DNA from: Acidimicrobiia bacterium
Lineage (GTDB): Bacteria > Actinomycetota > Acidimicrobiia > Acidimicrobiales > Poriferisodalaceae
NCBI GenBank assembly: GCA_022822525.1
Contig: JAJEBN010000103.1
Span: forward strand, 1 to 35,008
Length of the DNA stretch: 35,008 nt
Reading direction: 5' to 3'
The notes below the pieces were generated by a model that searched no databases, had not been told where the DNA came from, and saw only the letters and a program-made list of their open reading frames with translations. This document shows positions 16,292 through 23,959 of the stretch, in pieces. Within the stretch, counting starts at the first letter, position 1. Each line of letters begins with the position of its first letter. The position numbers and the translations under genes were made by a program.

Positions 16292-18721
16292 TTATGAGGC
16301 TGCGGCGATTGCGGTGTGGATGCGGGCGGGGCTGAGCGGCAGCTCGTCGATGGTGATGCCCAGCGGTGCGAGGGCATCGCACACGGCGTTCGCTATGGCG
16401 GCATACGGGCCGAGCGTGCCGCCCTCGCCCACGCCGCGGATCTGGTTCAGGTTGTGCGCCGGATCGGCGACATGGCCCAGCTCGATCGACGGCATCCGGT
16501 CGGCGGTGATGGCCAGATAGTCCATGAACGTGCCCGATTGCAGCTGACCGTCGGCGTCGTAGACGAAGTGCTCGTACAGCGCGCCGCCGACTCCTTGGGC
16601 GATGGCGCCGTGCATCTGGCCCTCCACGATCATCGGGTTGATCACGCGGCCGGTGTCCTCCACGCACACGATTCGCTGCAGGTCGACCTCGCCGGTTTCG
16701 AGGTCCAGGGCGATCACTGCAGCCTGCGCGCCCGCCGCGAACGTGCCGGTCATCGGGTCGTAGAAGCGCATGGCCTCCAAGCCGGGCTCAAGTCCGGGCG
16801 GGAGCCGGTGCGGCTCGAAGTAGGCCAAGCGCGCCACCTCAGCGAGCGTGATGCCGACCGATGGGGCGTCCTGCGTATGGATGAAGCCGTCGTCGATGCT
16901 CAGCCACTCGGGTTCGGCTTCAAGCAAGTGCGCCGCAATGACGAGCGCTTTGGCTCGCACCGTGCGCGCTGCGAGCGTCGCAGCGCCCGAACCGATGACA
17001 CCCTGGCGACTGGCGAAAGCCCCCAAGCCAAATGCGAGGCGATCGGTGTCGCCCATCTCCACGGCCACGTCATCGACACCGACCCCGAGTTCGGCCGCGA
17101 CCACCTGGGCCATGGTGGTCTCGATGCCTTGACCCTGGGCCGTCACGCCCATCGCTGCGGTCACAGCGCCCGACGGATCGATGCGGACCTCGGCGGACTC
17201 GTGACCGGTGCGGAACGGCAGCCGCGGCCCGGCCGACGCCTTCTGCCCGAGCCCGGTCAGCTCGTTGTAACAAGCGAAGCCGATCCCGATGAGACGGTCT
17301 CGCCCGGCGCTTCCGTCGTTGGCACCGCCATCGCCGCCCGGAATGTCGGTGCTCGATGGGCCAGCCCGGGCGTCGCGTTGGCGGGCGCGGAACTCTTCGT
17401 AATCGATGAGTTCGACGGCTTGGTCGAGGCAGTCGAGGTAGGTGCGCGAGTCATGCACCAGTCGAGTAGGAGCGGTGTACGGAACATCTTCGGGCGCCAC
17501 CAGGTTGCGGCGGCGGATGTCCACCGGGTCGAGCCCGAGCGCAGCAGCAGCATCGTCGAGCAGGCGTTCCATCACGAATACCGTCGCGGGCCGCGCGACG
17601 CCCCGGTAGGGGCCGGTCGGCGCGGTGTTGGTGGCCACGCCCAGCACCTCGCAGCGATAGTGGGAGAGCTTGTAGGGGCCGGTCAGCAGGCCGCCGGCCA
17701 TGAGCGGCTCGATGCCTGCCGTCCACGGTGGCGAGCTGTATGCCCCGACATTCGCGTGCAGCACAGCATCAACGGCCACCAGTGTGCCGTCGGCCTCGAA
17801 GCCTGCTCGAACCCGGTACTGGTGGTCACGCGCTTGCAGCGCCGTGACCATGTGCTCGGACCGGGTCTCGACCCATCCCACCGGGCGGCCCACGCGGCGG
17901 GCCAGCTGGCACACCGCAGCATCCTCGGGATACAGCGCGGCCTTCGTGCCGAAGCCGCCGCCGACATCACCGACGTCTAGGCGCACCGCGCTCTCGGGCA
18001 GGCCGAACGCGGTCGCGAGGCTGCTTCGGTGCAGGTATGGCACCTGCGAGACCGAGTGCAGCGTGAGCTTGGCTCCGCTGGCGTCCCAAGCGGCCACAGC
18101 GCCACGGCCCTCCATCGGCACGGCACCGTGCCGGTTGGTGCGGTAGCTGCGTTCGATCACCAAATGCGAACCCGCAATTGCCGCGTGCGCGTCGCCGGCG
18201 TCGAAGGTCCGTGTGACGAGGAGGTTGTCGGGCGCGGTGTCGTGGACCGGGTGCGCAGGTTCTGCGGCTGCTGCCACCGCGTCAACGTGCGCGCCCAGTT
18301 CGTCGTAGGTCACCTCCACCAGCTCCGCAGCATCAGCGGCAGCAGCCGGGCTGGCCGCCACGACCGCTGCCACCGCCTCACCTTGGTAGCGCACCTTGTC
18401 GGCGGCCAGCACGGGCTGAGGCGTGGCGACATGGGTCGGCAACGCTGACTCGGCAATGAGCGCCAAGCTGGCGAAGTCCGAATCGGCACCGGTCGCGACG
18501 TCGACCACGCCGGGGGCCTGTCGGGCGGCGGAGACATCCACCGAGACGATGCGCGCATGAGCGACGGGACTGCGCACGAACGCCACAGCGAGCTGGCCGT
18601 CGTAGCGGACGTTCGAGATGTAACGGCCGCGGCCTCGCAGCAGCCGACTGTCCTCGCGTCTGAGTACCGGCTCGCCGAACGGCCCGCCGCTCGTCGGAAC
18701 GGTCTCGTCAAGCTGGAACAC
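16292..18721 (-). CDS. Molybdopterin-binding large subunit, xanthine dehydrogenase / CoxL family
   Basis: 809 residues from a GTG at 18721, three bases after the SDR stop. The N-terminal domain is seen in GEPVLRREDSRLLRGRGRY and SPVAHARI. GPYRGVAR at 370-377 occupies the place of the CoxL active-site loop and is closer to form II (AYRGAGR) than to form I (AYxCSFR). GQGIETTMAQVVAAELGV is a cofactor-binding segment, and the catalytic glutamate is Glu766 in GVGEGG. Enzymes of this family hydroxylate aldehydes, aromatics, purines or CO and need FAD and 2Fe-2S subunits. Neither lies within the window. A CO-oxidising role is unlikely because the form I loop is absent. The substrate is unknown. Confidence 0.9.
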   Translation of the reverse strand: MFQLDETVPTSGGPFGEPVLRREDSRLLRGRGRYISNVRYDGQLAVAFVRSPVAHARIVSVDVSAARQAPGVVDVATGADSDFASLALIAESALPTHVATPQPVLAADKVRYQGEAVAAVVAASPAAAADAAELVEVTYDELGAHVDAVAAAAEPAHPVHDTAPDNLLVTRTFDAGDAHAAIAGSHLVIERSYRTNRHGAVPMEGRGAVAAWDASGAKLTLHSVSQVPYLHRSSLATAFGLPESAVRLDVGDVGGGFGTKAALYPEDAAVCQLARRVGRPVGWVETRSEHMVTALQARDHQYRVRAGFEADGTLVAVDAVLHANVGAYSSPPWTAGIEPLMAGGLLTGPYKLSHYRCEVLGVATNTAPTGPYRGVARPATVFVMERLLDDAAAALGLDPVDIRRRNLVAPEDVPYTAPTRLVHDSRTYLDCLDQAVELIDYEEFRARQRDARAGPSSTDIPGGDGGANDGSAGRDRLIGIGFACYNELTGLGQKASAGPRLPFRTGHESAEVRIDPSGAVTAAMGVTAQGQGIETTMAQVVAAELGVGVDDVAVEMGDTDRLAFGLGAFASRQGVIGSGAATLAARTVRAKALVIAAHLLEAEPEWLSIDDGFIHTQDAPSVGITLAEVARLAYFEPHRLPPGLEPGLEAMRFYDPMTGTFAAGAQAAVIALDLETGEVDLQRIVCVEDTGRVINPMIVEGQMHGAIAQGVGGALYEHFVYDADGQLQSGTFMDYLAITADRMPSIELGHVADPAHNLNQIRGVGEGGTLGPYAAIANAVCDALAPLGITIDELPLSPARIHTAIAAAS

Positions 18722-18724
18722 GAG

Positions 18725-19492
18725 TCATACCATCGAGTAGCCGCCGTTGACCGAAACGGTCTGGCCGGTCGTCCAGCCCGACAGCGGCGAGGCCAGCAGC
18801 AGCACCATCGGCGGCACATCGTCGGGCACGCCGACCCTCCGCAAGGGATACATCTTGGCAATGCGCGCCATGCGCTCGTCGTCGGCGTTGCCGGTGTGAT
18901 GGGCGAACCGCTCCGAGCGCACCAATCCGAGCGACACGGTGTTGGCGCGGATGCCGTTGCGGCCGAACTCCTTGGCGATCGACTTCATCAGGCCCATCGT
19001 GGACGCTCGGGCGGCGGCCACTCCCGCCAACCTGCTCTCGCCTACCCGGCCAGAATCGCCCATCAGCGACACGATCGAGCCTTCAACACCGGCATCGACC
19101 ATGTAACGCACCACCGCTTGAGTCATCCGCAGAGTGCCCATCACGGTCACATCCACCATTCGGGCCAGGTCGTCCGGGTCGGCGTCGACGAACGGCCCGG
19201 TGGCGGTGTACGCGGCGTTGTTGACGAGCACGTCGATGCTGCCGAACTCGCGGACCACCTCATCGACCACGCGCTGCACGTCGTGGCCGCTGGTGACGTC
19301 GCAGCGGACTGCCAGCGCCGCGCTGCCAGCTTCCTGGGCGGCAGCGGCACCCTTCTCGGCACCCTCGCTCGACGCGTTGTAGGCGAACGCCACGTTCGCA
19401 CCCTCACCCGCGAACGCCGCCGCGATAGCCAGCCCGAGTCCCTGGCCCGCGCCTGTCACTAGGACGTTCTTTCCCGTCAGTTGCAGATCCAT
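18725..19492 (-). CDS. Short-chain dehydrogenase/reductase-like protein lacking catalytic Tyr and Lys
   Basis: 255 residues from the ATG at 19492. The NAD(P)-binding motif TGAGQGLG, the core VLVNNAAYTATGPF and the C-terminal GWTTGQTVSVNGGYS are all SDR. The YxxxK catalytic motif should fall at the segment that reads VAAAR (19014-19028). By alignment to ordinary SDRs (YSAAK, then the conserved KSLA, here KSIA), Tyr is replaced by Val and Lys by Arg. It may be a non-catalytic binding protein or use altered chemistry. The molybdopterin subunit gene follows after three bases, so they are co-translated. Confidence 0.88.
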   Translation of the reverse strand: MDLQLTGKNVLVTGAGQGLGLAIAAAFAGEGANVAFAYNASSEGAEKGAAAAQEAGSAALAVRCDVTSGHDVQRVVDEVVREFGSIDVLVNNAAYTATGPFVDADPDDLARMVDVTVMGTLRMTQAVVRYMVDAGVEGSIVSLMGDSGRVGESRLAGVAAARASTMGLMKSIAKEFGRNGIRANTVSLGLVRSERFAHHTGNADDERMARIAKMYPLRRVGVPDDVPPMVLLLASPLSGWTTGQTVSVNGGYSMV

Positions 19493-19604
19493 CGCACACT
19501 CCGATCTAGATTCGTCAAGGCTATATGCGCGGTGAGACTCCGTGACAGCGCGAATCTGAGTGCCTGCGCCAACGACCACTTGTACAGGAATTGGATCGGC
19601 GGTG

Positions 19605-20117
19605 TCAGTACGCTGAAACAAGAGCAATATCTTCCTGTCTACATTCCTCAAAGGGCCGTGTCTTCCAATTCGAAACTTGACCTGACTCAAAATGGAGGTC
19701 GATAGCAACGAGGTCTCCTGGTCGGGCATGCCCGATTTGCCCCTCCGGCAAAGTGGCAGAGTCCCAATCGTCACCGTGATACTGCCAATGAACCGTCGGC
19801 CCTACTGTCACTTCGCCGTTTTGTTGTTTGATATTCTCACCGTTCTCGAATACCAGCAGATATTGCACACCAGAACTGTCAAGCCCGTGAATGCACTTAG
19901 GGCCAATCGCCAATTGCACATAGTCGACTTCGTACGAATCGTCAACTCCAAAGAAGTTGCGTTCGACAGCCACGAGATGTGCCTCGGGGCCCCGATTGAG
20001 TTGGCGAGAAATCTGGATCGTCACAGTCGGCAAAACGATAACTGCCGACATCACTCCGAGCAAGAACAACAGAGACACAACTCTACCATGTGATCGGCCA
20101 ATCTGTCTGTGCCACAT
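19605..20117 (-). CDS. Small membrane-anchored protein of unknown function
   Basis: 170 residues. A basic N-terminus (MWHRQIGRSHGR) is followed by one hydrophobic segment (about 13-35, VVSLLFLLGVMSAVIVLPTV) and an extracytoplasmic domain of about 130 residues with beta-type segments (VQYLLVFENGENI, EVTVGPTVHWQYHGDDW, HARPGDLVAIDLHFESG). I do not recognise the family. It lies 42 bases downstream of a secreted protease on the same strand, so they may be co-transcribed. Base composition is clearly lower in GC than the flanking genes, suggesting that both arrived together by transfer. Confidence 0.6.
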   Translation of the reverse strand: MWHRQIGRSHGRVVSLLFLLGVMSAVIVLPTVTIQISRQLNRGPEAHLVAVERNFFGVDDSYEVDYVQLAIGPKCIHGLDSSGVQYLLVFENGENIKQQNGEVTVGPTVHWQYHGDDWDSATLPEGQIGHARPGDLVAIDLHFESGQVSNWKTRPFEECRQEDIALVSAY

Positions 20118-20159
20118 AGCTTCAGCATATATTCAACGAGCTTGAAATCCGACAGCAAC

Positions 20160-21452
20160 CTAATGAATAACGACATCCACCCCTAGATCTTCTTCTGCAA
20201 GATCCACAGGCGTAAAGTAGTGCATGACGCCCCACGGCGTCGTCCAACGTCCCTTGTAGATCCCAACCGCTGTCGAGCCAGAATACCATGGCCCTCCACT
20301 GTCACCACCTTGAGCTACAGGAGTTGCACCGGAAATCCTGACCTGGTTACAGGTCGAGGTATCACCTTGGAAACAGAGACTGGTTCCATGCACTGTTCCG
20401 CATCTGGTCTTATTCGATCGCTGGCCGTAGTGGCAGTAGTAATCACCGATGGCTATCGATTGCCAAGCCTTGACCGATGTAACTTGGAGGGAACTAGTGC
20501 GAGATATATGGAAACGATCCGAAGCCGTGCCACTTATCGAGTACCACGCGTAATCGCCATAGTACCCAATGTACTCCTCTTCAAGAGTCGCATTACGAGT
20601 TCTGCCTGTCACGGGATCACGATAGTCCAAGTCGTTCGAACAATGTCCGGCTGTCAACACTCCCCAAGTAGACCCTTGCCGAACAGTGAAGGCGAATGTG
20701 CATGAGGCCTGAGTCCGACCTGGCCTGACCGCCGCAGTTCCTCCGCGAGTCGCTGCATCCAGTGCAGGCGTCGACGTTGCTGCTTGAACGTCCAAGCCAA
20801 CTGAGGCGGGCAAGAGGTCACCGATGGCATCTCGAATTGCTGATTCTGCCAAGTGGTCAGACTCGTCGCCCCAGCTACTGACAGAAACATTCTGATTCAG
20901 AATGTCTGGTTCAGTGATGTAGCCAGTCAGGCCAGCGGCCGCCATTCGTACGTTCGCCAGTTCGGAGAGCTTCACTAACTCGGGCATCGACACCTTGGCA
21001 GTGATGTCGAAACGCACGGCTGCTGAAACAGAGGCTGCCTCAGCAACTACCTCCTCCGGGGGTTGGCCAACCCAACGCACGACGGTGGTGACCGCAAAAC
21101 CGTCTGGCCGGTATGCACCTCCGTAAGAACTCGGATAGCGAGACCACCAATCGGCCAAGAGGGGAGCGACCTTCTCTTGATGATCCAGCCGAGCTGCGGC
21201 CACCGAAACACCGACGCCGTACTGCTCCGCCAAGAAATACGCTGTCTCTCGCAGATTCGAGCCATCGTCAGTTGTGTTGGCCTGATCGGCACCCCTCTCC
21301 GCTGGGAGTTCAGCTCCGAGTGCCCCCGACGGCGCCGCAGGCGCGAGTGCGGCGAAGAGGACGGCGCTGGCACACACACCACGAAGTGATAACTGCCATC
21401 GCCGGTTAGCCCCAGAAGACATTTTCGGCCCGTTCTGATCGGTTTGAGTCAT
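20160..21452 (-). CDS. Secreted trypsin-like (S1) serine protease with long propeptide
   Basis: 430 residues from the ATG at 21452, preceded by GGAG eight bases upstream; the frame is open further but that part is antisense to the next gene. The signal peptide covers about residues 1-47 (hydrophobic CASAVLFAALAPAAPSGALG). A propeptide-like region of about 190 residues follows, then the protease domain. Triad candidates are His270 in LTAGHC, Asp300 in GDYAWYS and Ser385 in GGDSGGP. Cys251 and Cys271 probably form a disulphide, with further cysteines at 340, 351, 360 and 368. It resembles streptogrisin-type exported proteases. GC content is lower than in the rest of the window, and the codon choice differs from flanking genes. 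Confidence 0.85.
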   Translation of the reverse strand: MTQTDQNGPKMSSGANRRWQLSLRGVCASAVLFAALAPAAPSGALGAELPAERGADQANTTDDGSNLRETAYFLAEQYGVGVSVAAARLDHQEKVAPLLADWWSRYPSSYGGAYRPDGFAVTTVVRWVGQPPEEVVAEAASVSAAVRFDITAKVSMPELVKLSELANVRMAAAGLTGYITEPDILNQNVSVSSWGDESDHLAESAIRDAIGDLLPASVGLDVQAATSTPALDAATRGGTAAVRPGRTQASCTFAFTVRQGSTWGVLTAGHCSNDLDYRDPVTGRTRNATLEEEYIGYYGDYAWYSISGTASDRFHISRTSSLQVTSVKAWQSIAIGDYYCHYGQRSNKTRCGTVHGTSLCFQGDTSTCNQVRISGATPVAQGGDSGGPWYSGSTAVGIYKGRWTTPWGVMHYFTPVDLAEEDLGVDVVIH

Positions 21453-21587
21453 CTCTGAACTCCGTTCGATTCCACCTAACAAGCGTTCAGTAAGCGGAAC
21501 ACTACGTTGAGCTGCAACACAGCGCAAGGCCCGATTTGCCCTGCTGCGACTTCCGTGAGCGCCACGTTCAGGAGTAGGGTGAGAGCC

Positions 21588-22265
21588 ATGGCGTACAAGC
21601 CAGCGGAATACCACCCGGCTTTCGAGGAGTACTCCGAGACGGTGTACGAGTTGGCGGAGGACGGCGTCGGGGTCATCCAGGCGCGCATTGCCGAACGCCT
21701 CGACGTGTCGCGCCCCGCCGTGTCGGAGATGATCCGCCGTATGCAGCGCGAGGGCCTGGTACAAGTCGACGACGAGGCGCACATCAGCCTCACTGACGAG
21801 GGCGAGCAGATCGCCACGACCGTGGTGCGCCGGCACCGGCTGGCCGAGCGGTTCCTGACCGACGTCCTGAAGCTGAGCTGGGCCGACGCCCACCACGAGG
21901 CCGGCCGCTGGGAGCACGTGATCTCGCCAGTCGTGGAGCGGGCGATGATGGATCTGCTCCACGATCCGAACACCTGCCCGCACGGCAACCCCATCCCCGG
22001 CTCCGACTACACCGCGCCGACCGACGCGATGCCGCTCGCAGATGTCGAGCAGACCGGTGGCTTCATAGTGCAGCGCATTCCCGAGGAGCTCGAATTCGCA
22101 CCCGGCCAGCTTGAGTTCTTGGAGCAGTCCGGACTCATGCCGGGCCGCTCGGGAACTGTCATGTCGGTTTCGCCCGACGGCACCGCCACTGTGGAGATGG
22201 ACGAGGGCACGGTGGGCGTCAGCGCCTACACCGCTGCGCGCATCCTCGTCACTGCAGGCGACTGA
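21588..22265 (+). CDS. DtxR/MntR-family metal-dependent transcriptional regulator
   Basis: 225 residues from the ATG at 21588, preceded by GGAG and GGGTGAG. It has an N-terminal winged helix (IQARIAERLDVSRPAVSEMI), a dimerisation and metal domain (RRHRLAERFLTDVLKLSW, HHEAGRWEHV) and a C-terminal SH3-like domain (GRSGTVMSVSPDGTATVEM). Compared with DtxR, equivalents of ancillary ligands His79, Glu83 and His98 and of Glu105/His106 are kept. Met10 and Cys102 appear replaced by Glu14 and Gly106. Iron is the likely signal because ferredoxin and bacterioferritin genes follow, but manganese or another metal is possible. A DtxR-like palindrome lies just downstream. Confidence 0.9.
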   Translation: MAYKPAEYHPAFEEYSETVYELAEDGVGVIQARIAERLDVSRPAVSEMIRRMQREGLVQVDDEAHISLTDEGEQIATTVVRRHRLAERFLTDVLKLSWADAHHEAGRWEHVISPVVERAMMDLLHDPNTCPHGNPIPGSDYTAPTDAMPLADVEQTGGFIVQRIPEELEFAPGQLEFLEQSGLMPGRSGTVMSVSPDGTATVEMDEGTVGVSAYTAARILVTAGD

Positions 22266-22276
22266 AACTGAGTACT

Positions 22277-22307
22277 TGCGCGCGGTGCGTTAGCAATGCC
22301 TAACATG
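22277..22307 (+). promoter_or_regulatory. Candidate promoter for bfd-bfr
   Basis: TTGCGC at 22277-22282 and TAACAT at 22302-22307 could serve as -35 and -10 elements with 19 bases between them, which is slightly long. The palindrome at 22290-22305 sits in the spacer and overlaps the -10, the position expected for repression. The call depends mostly on the context. Confidence 0.35.
22290..22305. promoter_or_regulatory. DtxR-family-like operator upstream of bfd
   Basis: GTTAGCAATGCCTAAC has arms GTTAG and CTAAC separated by six bases. The TTAG...CTAA half-sites are those of DtxR/IdeR/MntR boxes, but the spacing differs from the 19-base IdeR consensus. It lies between the regulator gene and the ferredoxin gene. 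This is the natural place for metal-dependent control of iron storage. Confidence 0.5.
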
Positions 22308-22371
22308 GGCCATAAGGAGTCGTGCACCACGTTGGTGCATGCGCCGCTGCCCGCCGGAGCCCGCTGCATCC

Positions 22372-22602
22372 ATGATCGTCTGCCAATGCCTTGCGACGAA
22401 TGAGGCCGCCATCCGGCAGCTCGCCGCGCACGGCGGCACGACGGTCCGCGACGTGTCGATGGCCTGCGGCGCCGGGACCGACTGCGGCAGCTGCGTCGCC
22501 ATGATCCAGGCCGTGCTCGACCAGTGCATGCTCGAGGCGATCGACCCCGAGCATCACCCTGTCCACTCGATCGCCTTCGAGGCGATCACGGTGGGCGCAT
22601 AA
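22372..22602 (+). CDS. bfd: Bacterioferritin-associated ferredoxin
   Basis: 76 residues from the ATG at 22372. The [2Fe-2S] ligands are Cys4 and Cys6 (CQC) and Cys38 and Cys41 (CGSC), the BFD-like spacing. In the family it hands electrons to bacterioferritin to release stored iron. The bacterioferritin gene starts 10 bases after its stop, so they form one operon behind the DtxR-family regulator. The C-terminal 25 residues after the cluster domain (LEAIDPEHHPVHSIAFEAI) are an extension. Confidence 0.9.
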   Translation: MIVCQCLATNEAAIRQLAAHGGTTVRDVSMACGAGTDCGSCVAMIQAVLDQCMLEAIDPEHHPVHSIAFEAITVGA

Positions 22603-22612
22603 GCTGGAGTTC

Positions 22613-23086
22613 ATGCAGGGATCACCCGAGGTCATCGAGTTCTTGAACGAAGCGCTGACGGCCGAGCTGACGGCCATCAACCAGTACTTCGCCGCCTCCA
22701 AGATCGCCGGCAACTGGGGATATGACCGCTTGGCCTCCAAGTACCACGAAGAGTCCATCGAGGAGATGCGCGACGCCGAGAAGCTGATGGAGCGCATCCT
22801 GCTGCTGGATGCGCTGCCCAACATGCAGCGGCTGGGAACGGTGATGATCGGCGAGACCGTTCCGGAGCAGCTCGCCCTCGACCGGCAGCTCGAGGAGCAC
22901 GCCATCGATCGGTACCGCAGCGGCGTGCGGCTGTGCCTCGACCACGGCGACGCCGGCACCCGCGAGCTGCTCGAGCACCTGCTGGTCGGCGAGGAAGCGC
23001 ATCTCGACTGGATCGAGACCCAGCAGAGCCTCATCGAGGACATCGGCGTCGAGCGGTACCTGCTCAGCCAGATCGGCGACGACTAG
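22613..23086 (+). CDS. bfr: Bacterioferritin
   Basis: 157 residues, the usual length, from an ATG preceded by GGAG. A ferritin-like four-helix protein that oxidises and stores iron in a 24-mer cage. It aligns to E. coli Bfr almost without gaps. Met52 (haem ligand), Glu18, Glu51, Glu94, Glu127 and His130 are present. Residue 54, histidine in E. coli and a di-iron ligand, is aspartate here (EEMRDAEKLME). Together with bfd and the regulator it makes an iron-storage module. The Asp54 change may alter ferroxidase kinetics but would not prevent metal binding. Confidence 0.93.
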   Translation: MQGSPEVIEFLNEALTAELTAINQYFAASKIAGNWGYDRLASKYHEESIEEMRDAEKLMERILLLDALPNMQRLGTVMIGETVPEQLALDRQLEEHAIDRYRSGVRLCLDHGDAGTRELLEHLLVGEEAHLDWIETQQSLIEDIGVERYLLSQIGDD

Positions 23087-23102
23087 CGCCGAGGATCGGC
23101 GC
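23086..23102 (+). terminator. Stem-loop after bacterioferritin
   Basis: GCGCCGA-GGA-TCGGCGC is a perfect seven-base stem with a three-base loop starting at the last base of the bfr stop. No T-tract follows, so termination may be partial; the next gene starts at 23120 with a good ribosome binding site. Confidence 0.4.
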
Positions 23103-23119
23103 GGGACGGAGCGATCGGC

Positions 23120-23944
23120 ATGGGAGGGGTCGACTGGAGCCTCCTCATTGCGTGCATCGGCGGTGCCAGCCTCGCGGGCATTGTCACGTATCACGCGGTC
23201 GCCGGCTACTTCTATTTCCGGTACTACGTCCGGCAGCGCTCGGCGGCCGATTCGTGGAAGCTGCAGTCTGACCGTTTCCTGTCGCCGGAGCTTCACCGCC
23301 TCGCCGTTTGGGCCAGCACCCGCAACATGTTGCTGAGCGGCCTGCTGAGCGGCACTCTGATCTACGCCATCGCGAGCGGCAGCTTCGACGCGCCCATCTA
23401 CACCGATGTGGCGGGCTGGGGCGGTTCGGCGTACACGGTCGGCTCCACTGTCGTGTGGTTCCTGCTGGCCGAATACACCGCCTACCTGGTGCACCGCCTG
23501 CTGCACACACGGTTCATGTTCCGCCACGTGCACCGATTTCACCATCGGTTCGTCGCGACGAATCCCTACGTGACGATGGCAATGCACCCGGCGGAACTGC
23601 TGATGCTGCAAGCCGCCACATTGGCACCGCTGCTCGTCATTCCCTTCCATGCACTGTCTGTCATCGGCGTGTTGCTGTACATCGTTGTCTACAACGTCGC
23701 TGGCCATTCCGGCGTCAAGCTGGAGTCGGTGCTGCCGTGGCAGCCGCCGGCGCGATTCCACGATGACCATCACGCCCACGTCCATGTGAACTTCGGACAG
23801 CACCTGCTGATCTGGGACCGACTGCACGGCACATTGCGCAGGCACGGCAGGCACTACGGCCCAGAGGTCTTCGGTGGCCGCGGCCAGCGAGACCTCGGCG
23901 ACGCCGGTGCCGGGCGCGAACTCGAACAGCTCGTCAGGTACTGA
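23120..23944 (+). CDS. Fatty acid hydroxylase / sterol desaturase superfamily membrane enzyme
   Basis: 274 residues from an ATG with GGGACGGAG upstream. Histidine clusters for a di-iron centre are seen: H125xxxH129 (HRLLH), H138xxHH142 (HRFHH) and H214xxHH218 (HDDHH), with extra His220 and His222. Membrane segments lie near residues 7-32, 66-88, 108-124 and 165-195. The family inserts oxygen into, or desaturates, sterols, fatty acids, ceramides or carotenoids at the membrane. A sterol methyltransferase homologue lies 1.2 kb away in convergent orientation, so a sterol-like lipid substrate is plausible; this link is inference. Confidence 0.88.
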   Translation: MGGVDWSLLIACIGGASLAGIVTYHAVAGYFYFRYYVRQRSAADSWKLQSDRFLSPELHRLAVWASTRNMLLSGLLSGTLIYAIASGSFDAPIYTDVAGWGGSAYTVGSTVVWFLLAEYTAYLVHRLLHTRFMFRHVHRFHHRFVATNPYVTMAMHPAELLMLQAATLAPLLVIPFHALSVIGVLLYIVVYNVAGHSGVKLESVLPWQPPARFHDDHHAHVHVNFGQHLLIWDRLHGTLRRHGRHYGPEVFGGRGQRDLGDAGAGRELEQLVRY

Positions 23945-23959
23945 GCGGACGTTCCGACA

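Noticed and set aside
16292..18721. Aerobic CO dehydrogenase (coxL)
   Set aside because: The active-site loop reads GPYRGVAR, unlike the AYxCSFR of true form I CoxL, and coxM/coxS are absent, so I kept the general family name.
21465..21500. CCTAAC near 21474 as a second DtxR box in the protease/regulator gap
   Set aside because: Only one half-site is present; no matching arm lies at a sensible distance.
21453..21983. N-terminal extension of the protease frame beyond 21452
   Set aside because: It is antisense to the DtxR-family gene, and a ribosome binding site plus signal peptide support the start at 21452.
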